Positions 27,855-38,790 of a stretch of DNA of 64,000 nt are shown piece by piece; position 1 is the stretch's first letter, and each line of letters opens with the position of its first letter. Under the pieces are notes generated by a model. That model did not search any database. It was not told where the DNA came from and was given only the letters and a program-made list of their open reading frames with translations. The stretch spans positions 3,091,126-3,155,125 of the forward strand of contig NZ_NIST01000001.1 in assembly GCF_002335745.1 (NCBI RefSeq), given 5' to 3'. This stretch comes from Evansella halocellulosilytica (lineage in GTDB: Bacteria > Bacillota > Bacilli > Bacillales > Salisediminibacteriaceae). Position numbers and translations under genes: made by a program.

Positions 27855-29234
27855 ATGAATCAAGAAATATTATCTGTCAGTGAATTAACAAGGTTTATAA
27901 AACGTTTAATTGATGGAGAACCTCATTTACAAAATATTTGGATTCGGGCAGAAATCTCTAATTTTAAAAGACATAGCAGAGGTCATATGTATTTCACTTT
28001 AAAAGATGACCAATCACGGATCAATTCAGTCATGTTCGCAGGAAACAATCGTTTTTTAAAGTTTTCTCCTGAGAATGGAATGAGTGTTTTAGTAAGAGGG
28101 GACATTTCTGTTTATGAACCTCATGGTCAATACCAGTTTTACGTGAAAGAAATGCAGCCTGATGGAATTGGCAATTTATATTTAGCCTACGAAGAATTAA
28201 AAAAGAAACTTGAGCTTGCAGGTTATTTTTCACCAAAGCGAAAGAAACCAATCCCAAATATTCCTGAATCTATCGCAGTGATCACATCACCTACTGGAGC
28301 GGCAGTCAAAGATATTATGACAACATTAAATAGACGTTATCCGCATGTGAATATTACGCTACTCCCAGTTCTCGTCCAAGGACCTGGAGCCGCACCGTCG
28401 GTGGCAAGAGCAATACAGCAAGCAAATGAAGCGAAAATGTTTGATGTATTAATTGTTGGTAGGGGTGGAGGTTCATTAGAAGAATTATGGGCTTTTAATG
28501 AACAGATTGTGGCTGACGCCATTTATCATTCAACGATACCAGTGATTTCGGCAGTAGGGCATGAGACAGACATTACGATTAGTGACTTTGTTGCAGATTT
28601 GCGTGCTCCAACACCGACTGCCGCAGCAGAGTTAGCTGTACCAGACATGATGGAATTAAGGGCTTCTGTAGCTAATAAACAAGATAGGCTAATGCGTGCG
28701 ATCAATACGAACATATCGTCTAAAAAAGAGAGACTCGCTTATTTATCGAAATCATATGCATTTCGATATCCTAAACAGCTTATCGAGCAAAAAGAGCAAG
28801 ATTTGGACCGACATGTAGAAATGTTGCGAAAAGAAACGTTAAGAATCATTGACAATCGTAAAAGTAATCTCACTCAGCATTCTGCTAGACTTAAGCGTAG
28901 CCATCCACTTCGTTTGCTTCATGATGCGAAGTTGAGGCAAAATCAATTAACGAGTGAACTTAAGAAGAGGATGGAACAAATTGTGAATGACAAGCGATCT
29001 TCTTTTTCATTACAAGTTTCGAAATTACAAGTGTTAAGTCCCTTAAGAGTAATGGAGCGAGGATATAGTCTTGCATACAAAGACGATGATAAGTTAATTA
29101 AAAGTATTCATGATACATCTACTTATGATCACATAAGTATTCAATTGCAAGATGGTCTATTAGATTGTCAAGTTAACGGAAAGCAGGAAAAAGAATTATC
29201 AAAAGTTAGCTGGGGTGAACAGGATGAACGATGA
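27855..29234 (+). CDS. xseA: Exodeoxyribonuclease VII large subunit
   Basis: Single-strand-specific nuclease subunit. 459 aa: N-terminal OB-fold (about 5-100), central catalytic domain with [42 protein letters not shown] and [10 protein letters not shown], and a coiled-coil tail. ATG 27855 follows AAGGGG. Overlaps xseB by 11 bases. Confidence 0.96.
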   Translation: MNQEILSVSELTRFIKRLIDGEPHLQNIWIRAEISNFKRHSRGHMYFTLKDDQSRINSVMFAGNNRFLKFSPENGMSVLVRGDISVYEPHGQYQFYVKEMQPDGIGNLYLAYEELKKKLELAGYFSPKRKKPIPNIPESIAVITSPTGAAVKDIMTTLNRRYPHVNITLLPVLVQGPGAAPSVARAIQQANEAKMFDVLIVGRGGGSLEELWAFNEQIVADAIYHSTIPVISAVGHETDITISDFVADLRAPTPTAAAELAVPDMMELRASVANKQDRLMRAINTNISSKKERLAYLSKSYAFRYPKQLIEQKEQDLDRHVEMLRKETLRIIDNRKSNLTQHSARLKRSHPLRLLHDAKLRQNQLTSELKKRMEQIVNDKRSSFSLQVSKLQVLSPLRVMERGYSLAYKDDDKLIKSIHDTSTYDHISIQLQDGLLDCQVNGKQEKELSKVSWGEQDER

Positions 29235-29475
29235 AGTGAAAGAGCATGAACAATTAACATTTGAAGAAGCAATGGATAAGCTTGAATCTGTAGTTGGGAA
29301 ACTTGAAGAAGGAGATGTTCCGCTCGAAGAAGCAATTTCAATGTTTCAAGAAGGAATGGAACTATCAAAATATTGCCATGACCGATTACAATCTGTTGAA
29401 AAACAAATGACAAAAGTTTTAAATGAAGACGGAGAAGTTTCTACTTTGGATGTAGATGAGGAGAAGTCAGAGTGA
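29224..29475 (+). CDS. xseB: Exodeoxyribonuclease VII small subunit
   Basis: 83-aa helical hairpin subunit; [20 protein letters not shown] is the family signature. ATG 29224 chosen, with GGGGTGA upstream; a GTG at 29215 is a possible alternative. It overlaps both xseA and ispA, so the three are translationally coupled. Confidence 0.95.
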   Translation: MNDEVKEHEQLTFEEAMDKLESVVGKLEEGDVPLEEAISMFQEGMELSKYCHDRLQSVEKQMTKVLNEDGEVSTLDVDEEKSE

Positions 29476-30359
29476 TACACCGCGAACTAGATCATTTTAT
29501 GAAAATTGAGAAACAGAATATCGAACGAAAGCTGCCTGAATATATTGAACGATTGTATGCGCCTATGAAGCTCAAAGAGTCTATGAAGTACTCACTTGAA
29601 GCAGGTGGAAAACGTGTAAGACCAATTCTGCTATTAGCAACATTAAAAGGGTTTGGGAAACCGTTGGAACAAGGGTATGATGTAGCGTGTGCGTTAGAAA
29701 TGATCCATACGTATTCGTTAATTCATGACGATCTTCCTTCTATGGATGATGACGATTTAAGACGAGGGAAGCCAACGAATCATATCGTTTATGGAGAAGC
29801 GTTGGCAACTCTTGCAGGTGATGCGTTACTAACAGAAAGTTTTCACATTATCTCTTCCTCAAATATCTTATCGGCTGAAACGAAGCTTAATATTATTAAA
29901 AGAGTGTCAAGCGCTGTCGGTCCAGAAGGGATGGTTGGCGGTCAAGTAGAAGATATGGAGGCAGAAGATCAAGAGTTAATCGTAGAACAATTACAAAATA
30001 TTCATCATAGGAAAACTGGAGATTTATTAAAAGTTGCAGTAGAAGCAGGAGCAATGATTGCAGGGGCTAAAGAAGGAGAAATAGCCTTGCTTAAGAAGTA
30101 TGCTCAGCACGTAGGTCTAGCTTTTCAAATTAAAGATGATATTTTAGATGTTGAAGGTGATGAATCTGAAATCGGAAAGCCGATCGGCAGTGATGAAGAA
30201 AACGGTAAAAATACGTATCCTAAACTGTTAGGGTTAGAAAATGCAAAGAGAAAGCTAGATTATCACTTAGATGAAGCAAAAAGCTGCTTATATAAGACGA
30301 CCATGAATCATACATTATTAGAAGAGATAGCAGATTACATTGGTTCAAGAGTTCAGTAA
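29472..30359 (+). CDS. ispA: Farnesyl diphosphate synthase (polyprenyl synthetase)
   Basis: Condenses isopentenyl diphosphate with allylic diphosphates. 295 aa with the first aspartate-rich motif in [15 protein letters not shown] and the second in KDDILD. GTG 29472 overlaps the xseB stop, and GAGGAG lies just upstream. The OLE RNA follows, then oapA and dxs, so isoprenoid genes flank the RNA on both sides. Confidence 0.96.
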   Translation: MIHRELDHFMKIEKQNIERKLPEYIERLYAPMKLKESMKYSLEAGGKRVRPILLLATLKGFGKPLEQGYDVACALEMIHTYSLIHDDLPSMDDDDLRRGKPTNHIVYGEALATLAGDALLTESFHIISSSNILSAETKLNIIKRVSSAVGPEGMVGGQVEDMEAEDQELIVEQLQNIHHRKTGDLLKVAVEAGAMIAGAKEGEIALLKKYAQHVGLAFQIKDDILDVEGDESEIGKPIGSDEENGKNTYPKLLGLENAKRKLDYHLDEAKSCLYKTTMNHTLLEEIADYIGSRVQ

Positions 30360-30424
30360 TCGAATCATAATAGAAAGCATTACCAGCGATAGTAAAATGT
30401 AGTTGTATATACATTGGTTGTTAG

Positions 30425-30454
30425 TTGTCCTGCGATATTCTATCATGTTATAAT
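30425..30454 (+). promoter_or_regulatory. Candidate promoter of OLE RNA
   Basis: TTGTCC (30425-30430), 18 bases, TATAAT (30449-30454). The expected start lies at about 30461, the base where the terminal stem of the RNA begins. Confidence 0.6.
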
Positions 30455-30460
30455 ATAGTT

Positions 30461-31046
30461 ACCGAGTGGTGCAGTATTCTAGTCGGTTCTCCATTTTCGA
30501 AAGCGGGCCTAAAAATCCGCTAAAGGGCACATCGATGAAGTTCCTAGTTTTGGCTTGAGGCGCCCAGCCTTGGGTCCTAATTGGGAGTAAAGGCTGTAGG
30601 GCGATCCACAATGGCATGTGGGCGATGACCCTGCAGCCGCGGAGGCCTTTCGTTGTGGCAACCGTGCCCGCGGATTGCTATAATGCAAGGTATGAACCTG
30701 CTATGCAAGTATGGGAACTTGTGAGCAGCGTAGCCTGCCTTGAGTGGGGGAGAGGGGATTATGAATGACTAGGTTGTATAACGAACGGTCTTATTCATAT
30801 GAAATCAACCCTGCAAAAGAGGATAGAAAATGGCTAAGGAACTGTTGAGGAAAACTCCTAGACTGTTTCACTCTGGACATTTAAAGGGGATTATAGTACG
30901 TTCTAAGTGGTAATCCAGTCTGACGTATGGTGACAACGTCAAGGTAGGCTTAAAAGGAAACTGCCATAGCGGCGACGCTGCGGTGCCTGCTTGGGAAAAC
31001 CTACTGGACCTAAGGCGTAGTTTTTACTCTTTAAATGACCACTCGG
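30461..31046 (+). ncRNA. ole: OLE RNA (ornate, large, extremophilic noncoding RNA)
   Basis: About 586 bases without a coding frame, far more GC-rich and structured than the flanks. The ends pair perfectly: CCGAGTGGT (30462-30470) with ACCACTCGG (31038-31046). Length, position between ispA and dxs, and the following membrane-protein gene all match OLE RNA, known from B. halodurans and related extremophile or anaerobic Firmicutes. There it binds OapA at the membrane, and its loss is reported to sensitise cells to cold, alcohols and magnesium. Recognition rests on gene context, size and end pairing, not on an alignment. Confidence 0.92.
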
Positions 31047-31095
31047 ATACATAACGATGGCAATGAAATGATTTGAAGAGGATCGATGTTAATAA

Positions 31096-31710
31096 ATGAA
31101 AGAATCTGTTAGAAAATCACTACATTGGAGCTGGATGATAGCCGTTATCACCTTGGTGTTAGCGGCTGTTTTTGCGATTGTATCAACATCTATTTTAAGC
31201 GGTGTATCTTGGGGAATTGGAATGGTTATCGTCCTTTCTATTGTATTATTAGGTGTGTTTTTTGATACAATTGGAGTAGCTGCAACTGCAGCGAGTGAGC
31301 GACCATTTCACGCGATGGCTGCTGAAAAGCTGCTTGGAGCAAGACAAGCAGTTCAGATTACACGGAACGCCGATAAGTTTGCGAACTTTTGTAATGATGT
31401 AATAGGTGATATAGCAGGTGTAATTAGTGGGACAGCCTCTGCGTATGTTGTGTTAAGATTCTCATTGCAATTAGGATATGAAGAAGGGACTACTGTACAG
31501 TTTCTCATTTCTGTTCTTTTTACAGCTATCGTTGCAGCGTTAACAGTAGGCGGTAAATCTGTCGGAAAAACATTAGCCATTCAATACTCAACTGAAATCA
31601 TATATCAGGTGGGTAGATTATTTTACTTTTTAGAGGTAAAATTGAGGATAACCATCTTCAATGGTAGAAAACGTAAGAAAAATAGTAATAAGAAAAATAT
31701 AAGAAAGTGA
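31096..31710 (+). CDS. oapA: OLE-associated membrane protein OapA
   Basis: 204 aa with four predicted membrane helices (about residues 12-35, 40-62, 108-128, 138-160), the conserved-looking DTIGVAATAASERPFHAMAA segment and a very basic Arg/Lys/Asn-rich C-terminal tail suited to contact RNA. It follows the OLE RNA directly and precedes dxs, the position of the OLE-associated protein in other genomes. In B. halodurans OapA binds OLE RNA and tethers it to the membrane. The ribosome site (AGAGGA) is slightly distant from ATG 31096. Confidence 0.9.
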   Translation: MKESVRKSLHWSWMIAVITLVLAAVFAIVSTSILSGVSWGIGMVIVLSIVLLGVFFDTIGVAATAASERPFHAMAAEKLLGARQAVQITRNADKFANFCNDVIGDIAGVISGTASAYVVLRFSLQLGYEEGTTVQFLISVLFTAIVAALTVGGKSVGKTLAIQYSTEIIYQVGRLFYFLEVKLRITIFNGRKRKKNSNKKNIRK

Positions 31711-31719
31711 GGGTTTTTC

Positions 31720-33609
31720 TTGGATTTGTCTAGCATTAAAGACCCAGAATTTTTAAAGAAATGCAGCAAAACCGAATTGGAAGACCTTGCTCAGGACATC
31801 CGTGATTTTTTAATTGAAAAATTATCTGTCACTGGTGGTCATCTTGGGCCCAACTTAGGTGTTGTAGAGCTTACATTAGTATTACATCAATTATTTGACA
31901 GCCCGAAAGATAAATTTATTTGGGATGTTGGTCATCAAGCATATGTCCATAAAATATTGACAGGCAGAGCTGATCAATTTGATCAGCTTAGACAATATCA
32001 AGGGTTATGTGGATTCCCTAAACGTTCTGAAAGCAAGCATGATGTTTGGGAAACGGGTCACAGTTCTACATCATTATCTGCTGCGATGGGAATGGCAGTA
32101 GCGAGAGATATAAAAGGGACCGATGAGAATATCGTTCCAATTATAGGTGATGGTGCTTTAACCGGAGGTATGGCGTTGGAAGCGCTTAACCATATCGGCC
32201 ATGAGCAAAAAGATTTAATTGTGATCTTAAATGACAATGAAATGTCCATTGCACCAAATGTTGGTGCACTGCATAACATTCTCGGTAGAATGAGAACTGC
32301 AGGGAAATATCGGAAAGCAAAAGAAGAATTAGAAATGTTGATTAAGCGAATTCCTGCTTTTGGAGGAAGGTTAGCTGCAACGGCAGAACGAGTAAAAGAC
32401 AGCTTAAAATATTTGCTCGTATCTGGGATGTTTTTCGAGGAATTAGGTTTTACTTACTTAGGTCCAGTAGATGGACATGATTACGATGACTTGATTTCTA
32501 ATATTAATTATGCAAAGAAAACGGGAGGACCTGTCCTCGTACATGTTATTACGAAAAAAGGGAAAGGTTATGCTCCAGCAGAAAATGACGCAAAAGGAAC
32601 GTGGCACGGCTTAGGACCATATAAAATTGAGTCAGGTGAAGTGGTTAAAAAGCCTGGCCCTCCAAGTTATAGCGGAGTATTTGCTGACTCACTTAAGAAA
32701 ATTGCCCGCCAAGATGAACGTGTTGTCGCGTTAACAGCGGCTATGCCAGGTGGCACAAAGCTAGATGTATTTGAGAAGGAATTTCCTGATCGAATGTTCG
32801 ATGTAGGTATAGCTGAACAGCATGCAACGACGATGGCAGGAGGGTTAGCAACGCAAGGAATGAAGCCTGTTTTTGCCGTTTATTCAACGTTTTTACAACG
32901 AGGATATGACCAATTGGTGCATGATGTATGCCGGCAAAATTTAAATGTGTTCTTTGCGATTGACCGTGCAGGCTTAGTCGGAGCTGATGGAGAGACTCAC
33001 CAAGGTGTTTTTGACATATCTTACTTAAGGCATTTACCTAATATGAAAATTTTAATGCCGAAAGATGAAAATGAACTTCAACATTTAGTCTATACAGCTA
33101 TTTGTCATGACGATGGACCAATTGCCGTGCGATACCCTAGAGGTAACGGATTTGGCATAAAAATGGATGAAAGTTTAAAACAATTACCGATTGGTAAGTG
33201 GGAAGTATTAAAAGAAGGAAACGATTTATCAATTTTAGCATTTGGAACGATGCTTCCCGTGGCATTGGATGCTGCTGAAATTCTTGAATCAGAAGGAATT
33301 CACGTTGAAATCGTAAATGCAAGGTCAATTAAACCACTTGATGAAGAGATGTTAAATGAGTATGCGATGCAAGGGCGTCCCATTTTAACCATTGAGGAAG
33401 GAGCAGTTCTCGGTGGATTCGGAAGCTCAGTACTCGAACACTTTCATGCAAACCATCACCATAATATGGTCGTTGAATGCATGGGAATTCCTGATCGCTA
33501 TATTGAGCATGGAAGTGTGCCTCAGCTACTAGAAGAGGTAGGGTTAACACCACAATCTGTTGCTGAACGCGTTTCACAAATTCTTCCGAGAAAAAGGAAA
33601 CGAGCTTAA
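31720..33609 (+). CDS. dxs: 1-deoxy-D-xylulose-5-phosphate synthase
   Basis: Thiamine-diphosphate enzyme that starts the non-mevalonate isoprenoid route. 629 aa; [15 protein letters not shown] with [10 protein letters not shown] is the cofactor motif, and [17 protein letters not shown] lies in the transketolase-like central domain. TTG 31720 follows GTGAGGG. Ten bases after oapA, so probably co-transcribed with it and possibly with OLE RNA. Confidence 0.97.
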   Translation: MDLSSIKDPEFLKKCSKTELEDLAQDIRDFLIEKLSVTGGHLGPNLGVVELTLVLHQLFDSPKDKFIWDVGHQAYVHKILTGRADQFDQLRQYQGLCGFPKRSESKHDVWETGHSSTSLSAAMGMAVARDIKGTDENIVPIIGDGALTGGMALEALNHIGHEQKDLIVILNDNEMSIAPNVGALHNILGRMRTAGKYRKAKEELEMLIKRIPAFGGRLAATAERVKDSLKYLLVSGMFFEELGFTYLGPVDGHDYDDLISNINYAKKTGGPVLVHVITKKGKGYAPAENDAKGTWHGLGPYKIESGEVVKKPGPPSYSGVFADSLKKIARQDERVVALTAAMPGGTKLDVFEKEFPDRMFDVGIAEQHATTMAGGLATQGMKPVFAVYSTFLQRGYDQLVHDVCRQNLNVFFAIDRAGLVGADGETHQGVFDISYLRHLPNMKILMPKDENELQHLVYTAICHDDGPIAVRYPRGNGFGIKMDESLKQLPIGKWEVLKEGNDLSILAFGTMLPVALDAAEILESEGIHVEIVNARSIKPLDEEMLNEYAMQGRPILTIEEGAVLGGFGSSVLEHFHANHHHNMVVECMGIPDRYIEHGSVPQLLEEVGLTPQSVAERVSQILPRKRKRA

Positions 33610-33612
33610 CGA

Positions 33613-34422
33613 ATGGAAAAAAAAGAACGAATAGATATTCTATTAGTTGAAAAAGGTTTAATTGAAACGCGAGAAAAAGCAAAGCGTACCATTATGGCTG
33701 GGTTAGTATTTGTTAATGGGGAACGCATTGATAAGCCGGGCACAAAAGTGAAATGTGACAGTCAAGTAGAATTAAAGGGCCAGTCAATTCCATATGTGAG
33801 CCGTGGAGGCTTAAAATTGGAAAAGGCAATCGAGGTTTTTCAATTAAACTTAAATCATGCTGTAGTTCTTGATATCGGTGCATCGACTGGGGGATTTACG
33901 GATTGTGCATTACAAAACGGAGCTAAACTCGTTTATGCGTTAGATGTAGGCTACAATCAGTTAGCATGGAAGTTGAGGCAAGACGAACGAGTCATTGTAA
34001 TGGAACGCACGAATTTCCGCTATGTGACTGAAGACGATTTTCCACATGGAATACCTGACTTTGCAACGATCGATGTTTCGTTTATATCATTGAAGTTAAT
34101 TCTTCCTGTTTTAAAATCTTTATTAAAAAAAGGTGGACAAGTTTCTGCATTAGTAAAGCCACAATTTGAGGCAGGGAGAGAAGAGGTTGGGAAGAAAGGG
34201 ATCATTCGTGATAAAAAAGTGCATATTCGTGTACTAGAAGAAATCATTCAGTTTGCAAATGAAGTTGGTTTTAACATTGAAGGAGCTACTTCTTCTCCAA
34301 TAAAAGGAGGAGAAGGGAACATTGAATTTTTGTTACATCTATCTAACCCTGAAATCGTTGAAAATGAATGGAATATAAATGTTGCACAGGTCGTCCAGGA
34401 AGCACATCAAAAAAGTCAATAG
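33613..34422 (+). CDS. yqxC: TlyA-family rRNA methyltransferase (YqxC)
   Basis: 269 aa: N-terminal S4 RNA-binding domain (about 6-66; RIDILLVEKGLIETREKAKR), then an FtsJ-like methyltransferase domain with the S-adenosylmethionine loop VLDIGASTGGFTDC (about 86-99). Family members methylate 16S/23S rRNA ribose; some were first called hemolysins. Starts four bases after the dxs stop. Confidence 0.92.
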   Translation: MEKKERIDILLVEKGLIETREKAKRTIMAGLVFVNGERIDKPGTKVKCDSQVELKGQSIPYVSRGGLKLEKAIEVFQLNLNHAVVLDIGASTGGFTDCALQNGAKLVYALDVGYNQLAWKLRQDERVIVMERTNFRYVTEDDFPHGIPDFATIDVSFISLKLILPVLKSLLKKGGQVSALVKPQFEAGREEVGKKGIIRDKKVHIRVLEEIIQFANEVGFNIEGATSSPIKGGEGNIEFLLHLSNPEIVENEWNINVAQVVQEAHQKSQ

Positions 34423-34425
34423 ATA

Positions 34426-34456
34426 AAAGGGGGAGCGTTGAAGCTTTCCCTTTTTC
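34426..34456 (+). terminator. Terminator after yqxC
   Basis: AAAGGGGGAGC pairs with GCTTTCCCTTT using G-U pairs, then Ts. It ends the ispA/dxs-side transcript before argR. Confidence 0.78.
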
Positions 34457-34526
34457 TTGTTGTTGTACTGATTTTTCCAATGGGAATTTTGAGTATATAA
34501 ATCAATCACTTTTTATGCAAAAAAAG

Positions 34527-34547
34527 TATATTTATTGTATAAATATA
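34527..34547 (+). promoter_or_regulatory. Perfect AT palindrome upstream of argR
   Basis: TATATTTAT and ATAAATATA are exact inverted copies around TGT, 75 bases before the argR start. Arginine repressors bind AT-rich palindromic ARG boxes and often control their own gene, so this may be an operator; AT richness makes a chance match possible. Confidence 0.4.
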
Positions 34548-34621
34548 AAAAATCATTTAATATGATAATACAGTAACTTAAAGTATTTTTGGAATATCCT
34601 GTTATTATTGGAGGAAATAGA

Positions 34622-35071
34622 ATGAACAAAGGTCAACGACATATTAAAATTAGAGAAATTATTTCAAACCAGGAAGTTGAAACACAAGATGAATTAGTCG
34701 ATCAGTTGAGGGCAGACGGGTTTAATGTTACTCAAGCAACAGTTAGCAGAGACATTAAAGAGTTACACTTAGTAAAAGTGCCTATGATGGACGGTCGTTA
34801 TAAGTATAGTTTACCTGCTGATCAGCGATTCAATCCATTGCAAAAATTAAAGCGCTCTTTAATGGACAGCTTTGTTTCTATTGACCAAACAAGTAATATG
34901 ATTGTCATGAAAACGCTTCCAGGTAATGCCAATGCAGTTGGTGCTCTTATTGATAATTTAGACTGGCATGAAGTGATGGGAACCATTTGCGGTGACGACA
35001 CATTATTGATTATTTGCAGAGCAGAGGCAGATACCGAACGAATTAGTGAACGTTTTTTAGAGATGCTCTAA
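34622..35071 (+). CDS. argR: Arginine repressor ArgR/AhrC
   Basis: 149 aa: N-terminal winged helix ([37 protein letters not shown]) and C-terminal hexamer and arginine-binding domain with [14 protein letters not shown]. Represses arginine synthesis and activates breakdown. ATG 34622 follows TTGGAGGAAA; the ATG at 34589 lacks a ribosome site. Confidence 0.95.
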   Translation: MNKGQRHIKIREIISNQEVETQDELVDQLRADGFNVTQATVSRDIKELHLVKVPMMDGRYKYSLPADQRFNPLQKLKRSLMDSFVSIDQTSNMIVMKTLPGNANAVGALIDNLDWHEVMGTICGDDTLLIICRAEADTERISERFLEML

Positions 35072-35191
35072 AAGATTTTGTAATGTTACGATAGAGTAAA
35101 GGTGTTTGTTATGATATTCATGTGCACAAAAATGCTCCTAATTCGTTTTAAGGAGTCTTATATTAATGCTTTTGAAAAGGATGTGTAGCCA

Positions 35192-36922
35192 GTGTTAATG
35201 GAGCTCTCAATCCGAAATTTTGCAATAATTGATACGATGACAATATCTTTTGATGAAGGTTTAACCGTTTTAACTGGTGAAACAGGAGCGGGGAAGTCGA
35301 TTATTATAGACGCAATTGGATTATTAATTGGCGGCAGAGGCTCAGTTGAATTTGTACGTCATGGGAGTAAACGAGCAGAAATCGAAGGACTTTTTTCACT
35401 AGATGAAGAACATGAAGTTTATCGACTATTCCAGGACTTAGGAATAGATATCGAGGAAGACCAAACGGTTTTATTAAAAAGAGAAATCACGAAACAAGGA
35501 AAAAGTGTTTGTCGCATCAACGGTAAATTAGTAACATTAGCCGTTTTGCGGCAAATCGGACAAATGATTGTCGATATTCATGGTCAACATGAACATCAGC
35601 AATTATTACAGACGGATAAACAACTTACTTTATTAGACCGGTTTGCTGAGGATCGAATTAAAAAACAAAAACAAGAATATACAGATTTATTTAAGTCTTT
35701 TATTAAAAAAAGGAAAAGTTTGCAGCAACTTTCCGAAAGCGAACAAGAAGTAGCTCAACGTTTAGATTTAATTAAATATCAATATGAAGAAATTAAAAAT
35801 GCAAATTTACAGCCAAAAGAAGACGAAGTGTTAAATGAAGAGAAAGTTCGTTTAGCAAATAGTGAGGAATTATTTAAGAACGCACATGGTGCCTATGAAT
35901 CCTTATATGGAGATAATAAAGGTTTAGAATGGATAATGGCCGCGATGAATCAAATCGATGAAGCTTCAGAAATGGACGATCGGTTACATAAAGTGAGAGA
36001 AACAATAACAAATTGTTACTACTTATTAGAAGAAGCTACATTTTCGATAAGAGATTATTATGAGAGCATCGAATTTGATCCTGATCGTTTAAATGAAATT
36101 GAACTAAGGTTAAATGAATTAAGTCAGCTTAAACGAAAGTATGGAGATACAGTAAATGATGTACTCGAATATGCCTCGAAAATTGAAGAAGAGGTGGACA
36201 CACTCACTAATCGTGATGAAAGGTTACAGCAATGGGAAGAAGAGCTTGTGGGCTTAGCAAAAGACCTTTTAGTTGAAGGCAAATATTTAACAGAGATTCG
36301 AAAAACAGAAGCTCAAAGACTTGAAGAACAAATTCAAATAGAGCTATTTGACTTATACATGAAAAATACAACGTTTAACGTTCATTTTCACGAAAAGCAA
36401 TTTACAATCGATGATTTACTGTCCTTGAAAAAACCATTACCAATTACGAAACACGGAGTGGACGACATATCTTTTATGGTTGCGACGAATAAAGGAGAAC
36501 CTTTAAAACCGCTGGCAAAAGTTGCATCAGGCGGAGAAATTTCAAGGATGATTTTAGCTTTAAAAAAAATCCTTGCTACACATGAAGGTGTAACGTCATT
36601 AATTTTTGATGAAGTGGATACTGGTGTAAGTGGAAGAGTAGCACAAGCTATAGCAGAAAAAATACATCATATATCCACAGGGTCTCAAGTCCTTTGTATT
36701 ACACACCTTCCTCAAGTAGCAGCTATGGCTGACACGCACTTATTCATTTCAAAAGGTGAAGAAGGAGATCGGGTTACAACTTCAGTAAAACCATTAGATG
36801 AAAATGATCAAATTGAAGAGCTGAGCCGAATGATTTCCGGAGTTGAAATAACTGAGTTAACGAAGGAGCATGCCAAAGAATTAATCATTCAGGCAAAGCA
36901 AATTAAACGAGAGCATGATTGA
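35192..36922 (+). CDS. recN: DNA repair protein RecN
   Basis: SMC-like ATPase acting early in double-strand-break repair. 576 aa: Walker A GETGAGKS near residue 30, long central coiled coil, signature VASGGEISRMILALK and Walker B LIFDEVDTGVSG near 480. GTG 35192 is chosen because MLMELSIRNFAII aligns with the usual MLAELSI start and AAGGATG is correctly spaced. Confidence 0.96.
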   Translation: MLMELSIRNFAIIDTMTISFDEGLTVLTGETGAGKSIIIDAIGLLIGGRGSVEFVRHGSKRAEIEGLFSLDEEHEVYRLFQDLGIDIEEDQTVLLKREITKQGKSVCRINGKLVTLAVLRQIGQMIVDIHGQHEHQQLLQTDKQLTLLDRFAEDRIKKQKQEYTDLFKSFIKKRKSLQQLSESEQEVAQRLDLIKYQYEEIKNANLQPKEDEVLNEEKVRLANSEELFKNAHGAYESLYGDNKGLEWIMAAMNQIDEASEMDDRLHKVRETITNCYYLLEEATFSIRDYYESIEFDPDRLNEIELRLNELSQLKRKYGDTVNDVLEYASKIEEEVDTLTNRDERLQQWEEELVGLAKDLLVEGKYLTEIRKTEAQRLEEQIQIELFDLYMKNTTFNVHFHEKQFTIDDLLSLKKPLPITKHGVDDISFMVATNKGEPLKPLAKVASGGEISRMILALKKILATHEGVTSLIFDEVDTGVSGRVAQAIAEKIHHISTGSQVLCITHLPQVAAMADTHLFISKGEEGDRVTTSVKPLDENDQIEELSRMISGVEITELTKEHAKELIIQAKQIKREHD

Positions 36923-36929
36923 AGTATGT

Positions 36930-36958
36930 AAAGCTAACCATTTTAGGTTAGCTTTTTT
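36930..36958 (+). terminator. Terminator after recN
   Basis: AAAGCTAACC and GGTTAGCTTT form a perfect stem, then Ts. Confidence 0.92.
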
Positions 36959-37042
36959 ATTTAGAAACGGTTATAAATGTCGCGAGTCAAGGCAAAATTA
37001 GTAGTACAGCCATGGTGGAGGTGTAGGTTAGGAGCGAGGAGA

Positions 37043-38329
37043 GTGAAAAGGTTGAAAAATGCAAAGGTCCGTAAATTTATAGGTGCAATTCTCCTTGTAC
37101 TATTGTTCTCCGCTGCGTTTTATCCTCCCATTCAACAGTACGTATCAATTCCGGACGAAATGGTGTTTTTTGAAGGGCAAACTTATGAACTTCAAACAAC
37201 CATGCCAGTGCTTTCACACGATGAAAGTGCTGTAACATTAAATGAAGCTGGTGGAATGAAAGAAATTAAAGGTATTAATCCTAAAGAAAGTTCATTGCAA
37301 TTTGGAGTTGGACGAGTACCTTTAAAATCAATGGATGTCACGGTCATCCCGAAGCTTAAAGTGATACCTGGTGGCCAATCAATTGGTGTAAGAGTGCAAA
37401 CTGATGGCGTACTCGTCGTTGGACATCATCTTATTGATACGAATGATGGAAATGTTTCACCAGGTGAAGATGCCGGGATTCATATAGGTGATATTATTAC
37501 GAAAATGGACGGCGTTAATATTGAAGAAATGAGTGATATTAATGAAGTAGTCCAGAATGCTGGAAACACGGATAAGCCAATAAAAATTGAATTAAAACGA
37601 AATGGTGAAACGTTAACGAAGGATCTTATCCCAGTAAAAGGGAAAGGTGATGAATCGTTTCGCTTAGGGTTATATATTCGTGATTCTGCAGCTGGTGTAG
37701 GTACATTGACATTCCATGAACCTGAATCTAAAAAATATGGAGCATTAGGTCATGTTATTTCAGATATGGATACACGTCAGCCTATTGAAGTCCATGAAGG
37801 AGAAATCGTCAGCTCAAAAGTGACGTCAATTGAGAAAGGGCTGACAGGTGAACCTGGAGAGAAACTCGCTCGATTTGCAAATGACCGCAAAGTATTAGGG
37901 AATATTCAAAAAAACAGTCCTTTCGGTATTTTTGGTGAATTAACAGAAGACGTATCAAATGGTCAAGTTAATGAACCGATGGAAATTGGCTTATCACACC
38001 AGGTAGAAGAAGGTCCAGCAGAAATTTTTACTGTTGTGAATGGAGATGAAGTAAAGCGATTTGATATTGAAATCGTCAGCAGTACAGAGCAAAAATATCC
38101 AGCTACAAAAGGTATGGTCATCAAAGTGACTGACCCTGATTTGTTAGATGCTACAGGAGGAATCGTTCAAGGGATGAGCGGGAGCCCGATTATCCAAAAC
38201 AACCGTATTATAGGAGCTGTAACTCATGTTTTCGTGAATGATCCCACGAGTGGATACGGCTGCCACATCGAATGGATGCTTCAAGAAGCAGGAGTCGATA
38301 TATATGGTGAAAGTGCGAAGGCGAGCTAA
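37043..38329 (+). CDS. spoIVB: SpoIVB serine peptidase (S55 family)
   Basis: Secreted from the forespore; triggers processing of pro-sigma-K. About 428 aa: N-terminal membrane anchor (about residues 10-28), PDZ domain (about 110-200), and peptidase domain with the histidine in GALGHV and the serine in GMSGSP near the C-terminus. GTG 37043 fits AGGAG at eight bases; TTG 37052 is an alternative, and the frame extends upstream to 36977 without support. It lies before spo0A as in B. subtilis. Confidence 0.93.
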   Translation: MKRLKNAKVRKFIGAILLVLLFSAAFYPPIQQYVSIPDEMVFFEGQTYELQTTMPVLSHDESAVTLNEAGGMKEIKGINPKESSLQFGVGRVPLKSMDVTVIPKLKVIPGGQSIGVRVQTDGVLVVGHHLIDTNDGNVSPGEDAGIHIGDIITKMDGVNIEEMSDINEVVQNAGNTDKPIKIELKRNGETLTKDLIPVKGKGDESFRLGLYIRDSAAGVGTLTFHEPESKKYGALGHVISDMDTRQPIEVHEGEIVSSKVTSIEKGLTGEPGEKLARFANDRKVLGNIQKNSPFGIFGELTEDVSNGQVNEPMEIGLSHQVEEGPAEIFTVVNGDEVKRFDIEIVSSTEQKYPATKGMVIKVTDPDLLDATGGIVQGMSGSPIIQNNRIIGAVTHVFVNDPTSGYGCHIEWMLQEAGVDIYGESAKAS

Positions 38330-38354
38330 CTACTCAGTCTTCGCTTTCTTTTTT
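38309..38354 (+). terminator. Terminator overlapping the end of spoIVB
   Basis: GAAAGTGCGAAG in the last spoIVB codons pairs with CTTCGCTTTC downstream (one bulge), then Ts. Confidence 0.78.
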
Positions 38355-38415
38355 ATGTTACTAAAAGAATATTGCGACCTTTTCAGGACAAACTTACAAC
38401 TAATATGTTGGAAAG

Positions 38416-38760
38416 GTGGTATTAAATAAAAATCCAGAAAATTATTATGCTGAAGTTGAACAAGGAAATTTAAAAAGAGAAAAAATTCCTAAAGAAAATA
38501 ACTTTGGTCAAGCAGGGGAAACATATCGAAGGTTTACTAATTGGGAAAAGGACGAATTAGTTTCTAACTTAGGAGTCGCATTAGTTTCATGCAGAAAAGA
38601 AATCCAAGATAAAATGATAAGTATGTTAACTGAATGCGATGAAGAGTACGGGCTGAGAGTAGCTGATAAAATTCAAGAAGCAAGTGATCAAGAAGGGACA
38701 AAAATGGATCAAGCTGTTGAACCAGCTGAAGAACAAGGTCATATTTCAGATCCGTATTAA
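38416..38760 (+). pseudogene. Catalase remnant
   Basis: The 114-codon frame starts VLNKNPENYYAEVEQ, the catalase signature that normally lies around residue 320-350, and then jumps to the C-terminal catalase region (YRRFTNWEKDELVSNL, then RKEIQDKMI and EEYGLRVADKIQ). About 100 residues between them are missing, and everything upstream is gone. In the same frame just before it, GKVVLN is preceded by a stop codon. Heme-binding His/Asn residues are absent, so it cannot be an active catalase. It retains a terminator. Confidence 0.85.
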
Positions 38761-38790
38761 AATACCTCATTTGATGTATGATTTTAAGTG

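Noticed and set aside
34368..34565. Plus-strand frame across the end of yqxC and its terminator
   Set aside because: Overlaps the yqxC coding end and its terminator hairpin; no ribosome site.
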